A DNA stretch of 5,563 nucleotides from Kiloniellales bacterium (GTDB lineage: Bacteria > Pseudomonadota > Alphaproteobacteria > Kiloniellales > JAKSDN01): positions 1 to 5,563 of the forward strand of contig JAKSDN010000550.1 in the NCBI GenBank assembly GCA_022360075.1. The letters run 5' to 3'. Below the pieces are notes generated by a model. It searched no databases and was not told the origin of the DNA. It saw only the letters and a program-made list of their open reading frames with translations. The position numbers were made by a program, and so were the translations under genes. This document shows positions 5,346-5,563 of the stretch, one piece after another (position 1 is the stretch's first letter; each line of letters opens with the position of its first letter).

Positions 5346-5563
5346 ATGAAGGACATCCAGAGCGCGGACTACAAGGTCGGCGTGGTGGGGGCCGGGGCCA
5401 TGGGTCAGGGCATCGCCCAGGTCTCGCTCCAGGGTGACATGGACGTGGTGCTGGTCGACGCCAAGGCCGGCGCTGCTCAGGCCGCCGCCGAGACGGTCGT
5501 CAAGCGGCTGGAGCGTCTGGTCGAGAAGGGCCGGCTGACCGGCGAGGCGGTCGCGGCCATGAA
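5346..5563 (+). CDS. 3-hydroxyacyl-CoA dehydrogenase, NAD-dependent, 5' part only
   Basis: The first 72 codons are present and the gene runs off the right edge. Residues 10-38 form the N-terminal Rossmann unit: a first strand YKVGVVG, the dinucleotide loop Gly15-x-Gly17-x-x-Gly20 in GAGAMGQGIA, and Asp38 at the end of the second strand (VVLVD). An acid there is expected to bind the NAD ribose and argues against NADP. The following helix ends in RLERLVEKGRLTGE, as in PaaH/PaaC-type and 3-hydroxybutyryl-CoA-type dehydrogenases. It should oxidise (S)-3-hydroxyacyl-CoA to 3-ketoacyl-CoA. The ATG at 5346 has GGGAG 7 nt upstream. It is divergent from the hydratase that makes its substrate. Whether it is the short (about 290 aa) or long (about 500 aa) type, and its substrate, cannot be told from this fragment. 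Confidence 0.92.
   Translation, partial: MKDIQSADYKVGVVGAGAMGQGIAQVSLQGDMDVVLVDAKAGAAQAAAETVVKRLERLVEKGRLTGEAVAAM

Noticed and set aside
1..5563. CRISPR array, tRNA, rRNA or toxin-antitoxin pair
   Set aside because: No regularly spaced direct repeats, no cloverleaf-like segment and no paired small ORFs were seen on either strand. The 93-residue gene has no partner of toxin or antitoxin type.

Overview
The window is GC-rich bacterial DNA with an alphaproteobacterial look. The metabolic genes strongly prefer G or C in third codon positions. The intergenic palindromic repeat at 3774-3862 is of a kind scattered through many alphaproteobacterial genomes. The protein sequences suggest a Rhodospirillales-like lineage, but the order is a guess.

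Layout from left to right. (1) Positions 1-800, minus strand: the first 266 codons of a SWIM zinc-finger protein whose 3' end lies beyond the left edge. (2) 801-1000: a divergent intergenic region with candidate -10 boxes on both strands and an inverted repeat around the ribosome binding site of the next gene. (3) 1001-3717, plus strand: a two-gene operon, an acyl-CoA dehydrogenase overlapped by 1 nt (TGATG) by an AMP-forming acyl-CoA synthetase. (4) 3718-3938: a convergent intergenic region with a 12-bp palindrome, a dispersed palindromic repeat and a weak hairpin. (5) 3939-4220, minus strand: an unrecognised 93-residue protein. (6) 4344-5126, minus strand: a canonical enoyl-CoA hydratase. 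(7) 5127-5345: a second divergent intergenic region with an operator-like inverted repeat, a possible leader ORF and a GC-rich hairpin. (8) 5346 to the right edge, plus strand: the first 72 codons of an NAD-dependent 3-hydroxyacyl-CoA dehydrogenase.

The metabolic genes fit together. The synthetase converts a carboxylic acid to its CoA thioester, the FAD dehydrogenase makes the 2-enoyl-CoA, the hydratase adds water, and the 3-hydroxyacyl-CoA dehydrogenase makes the 3-ketoacyl-CoA. This is a beta-oxidation module that lacks only a thiolase and ETF within the window. The acid it degrades cannot be read from the sequence. The hydratase and dehydrogenase look like the soluble, PaaF/PaaH-type single enzymes rather than a fused FadB/FadJ. 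The SWIM gene is unrelated in function and differs in base composition. I see no mobile element, CRISPR array, RNA gene or obvious defence system. The least explained items are the 93-residue protein, the SWIM protein and the inverted repeats next to start codons.
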